Of a stretch of 6,486 nucleotides of DNA, positions 5,945-6,486 are shown in pieces. The notes beneath the pieces were generated by a model. It did not search any database, was not told the origin of the DNA, and saw nothing but the letters and a program-made list of their open reading frames with translations. The stretch comes from Bacteroidia bacterium. GTDB taxonomy: Bacteria > Bacteroidota > Bacteroidia > Chitinophagales > Saprospiraceae. The position numbers were made by a program, and so were the translations under genes. Position 1 is the stretch's first letter, and each line of letters begins with the position of its first letter. The DNA lies in contig JAUIIF010000269.1 of assembly GCA_030431945.1 (NCBI GenBank), positions 1-6,486 of the forward strand. Reading direction: 5' to 3'.

Positions 5945-6035
5945 CCGCAATGCAGCCTGAGCTGAAAAGTCTTAATGGTCAGAATAAGCAAAAGAAAATT
6001 ATTCGCGCTTTGTCCTTCAGGACTCGTAGTCAAGC
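5945..6035. other. Convergent intergenic gap between hydrolase and minus-strand gene
   Basis: These 91 bp separate two convergent genes. GTCC-TTCA-GGAC (6012-6023) can form only a four-bp hairpin; read on the minus strand, it is followed at some distance by a T-rich stretch (ATTTTCTTTT). It could be a weak terminator for the minus-strand gene, but no convincing one is visible for either gene. Confidence 0.3.
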
Positions 6036-6486
6036 TTAGGCGGCAACCCGCTGCATTTTCTGCAGCACTTCCGCGTCGGCAACGGGGGCAAAAAGTAATT
6101 CACCCTGCCGGTCATCAACAATTTCCAGGCGAAGCTGCCGGGCCAACTCTTTGGCGAGGTTACCGAGCTGCTGTGCGTAGGGGAGGGAGTTCCCCTGTGC
6201 AGCATAATGGTCGATAATGCCGATACGAATCAGGTCGTACGGATCAACCCGGTTGATCAAATCCCGCAAGTCACACTTACTGGCTACTTGTTGGCCACGT
6301 ATCCGTAGTTGTTCCCGGAGGTCCGCCATGGTACACCCTACGATCGTTTCCCGGCGAAAATGATTCCAGTATTCAGCGTTGCCACGCTTACGGGTATAAT
6401 GGGCCAGGTGGCGGGTTTCAGCAGCCTTCTGGCAAGTCAGACGGGCCATCGCTTTCACCTGCTCCAGTAATTCCAGGGTTTCCGTA
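6036..6486 (-). CDS. Unrecognised protein, C-terminal part (5' end beyond window)
   Basis: On the minus strand the frame is open from the window edge to a TAA at 6038-6036, giving 149 complete residues before the stop. A GTG (6458) and an ATG (6449) are possible internal starts. However, the residues upstream (TETLELLEQ just before VKAMARL) continue in the same helical, charged style, so I infer that the gene runs off the edge. I do not recognise the family. Visible parts are a basic, aromatic segment (HLAHYTRKRGNAEYWNHFRR), a charged helix (MADLREQLRIRGQQVASK), DLRDLINRVDPYDLIRIGII, then YAQQLGNLAKELARQLRLEI and an acidic stretch DDRQGELLFAP near the C-terminus. There is no signal peptide or membrane helix in the visible part; it looks cytosolic. 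It is convergent to the hydrolase and has no visible operon partner. Confidence 0.7.
   Translation of the reverse strand, partial: TETLELLEQVKAMARLTCQKAAETRHLAHYTRKRGNAEYWNHFRRETIVGCTMADLREQLRIRGQQVASKCDLRDLINRVDPYDLIRIGIIDHYAAQGNSLPYAQQLGNLAKELARQLRLEIVDDRQGELLFAPVADAEVLQKMQRVAA

Noticed and set aside
5975..6217. Plus-strand open frame of 80 codons near the right end
   Set aside because: It overlaps the minus-strand gene and its translation is basic, Gln/Arg-rich and motif-free; the minus frame is longer and open to the edge.

Overview
The window is chromosomal DNA from a bacterium that is most likely a member of the Bacteroidota. The ribosomal proteins and SecY look Bacteroidota-like. Translation starts lack Shine-Dalgarno sequences and instead have A/T-rich leaders. 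Base composition is moderately G+C rich by eye, which would suit a Lewinella/Saprospiria-type lineage. The phylum is a reasonable inference; anything finer is a guess.

Left part (1-3088): the end of the spc ribosomal protein operon, all on the + strand. It holds the 3' end of rplR (L18), then rpsE (S5), rpmD (L30), rplO (L15) and secY. The order is canonical and the set supplies large- and small-subunit proteins plus the Sec translocation channel. Two things stand out. The rpmD-rplO gap is unusually long (147 bp); it holds a sequence matching a sigma-54 (-24/-12) promoter in a good position to drive rplO-secY, with an inverted-repeat element just upstream. The operon also ends directly after secY with a UUCG-capped hairpin and a strong intrinsic terminator, where map/infA/rpmJ/rpsM usually follow.

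Middle part (3089-4825): a MATE-family multidrug/cation antiporter gene on the + strand, transcriptionally separate from the ribosomal operon. A 235-bp region then precedes the most likely start of the next gene. It holds a possible three-way-junction structure, a perfect 17-nt interrupted palindrome that could be an operator, and a weak promoter-like box.

Right part (4826-6486): a lipoprotein alpha/beta hydrolase of the proline iminopeptidase family (+ strand, complete catalytic triad). Convergent to it, on the - strand, lies the 3' part of an unrecognised, probably helical protein whose reading frame runs off the window edge.

No tRNA, rRNA, CRISPR array, insertion sequence or prophage module is visible. 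The most original candidate is the sigma-54-like promoter with its palindromic element inside the ribosomal protein operon.
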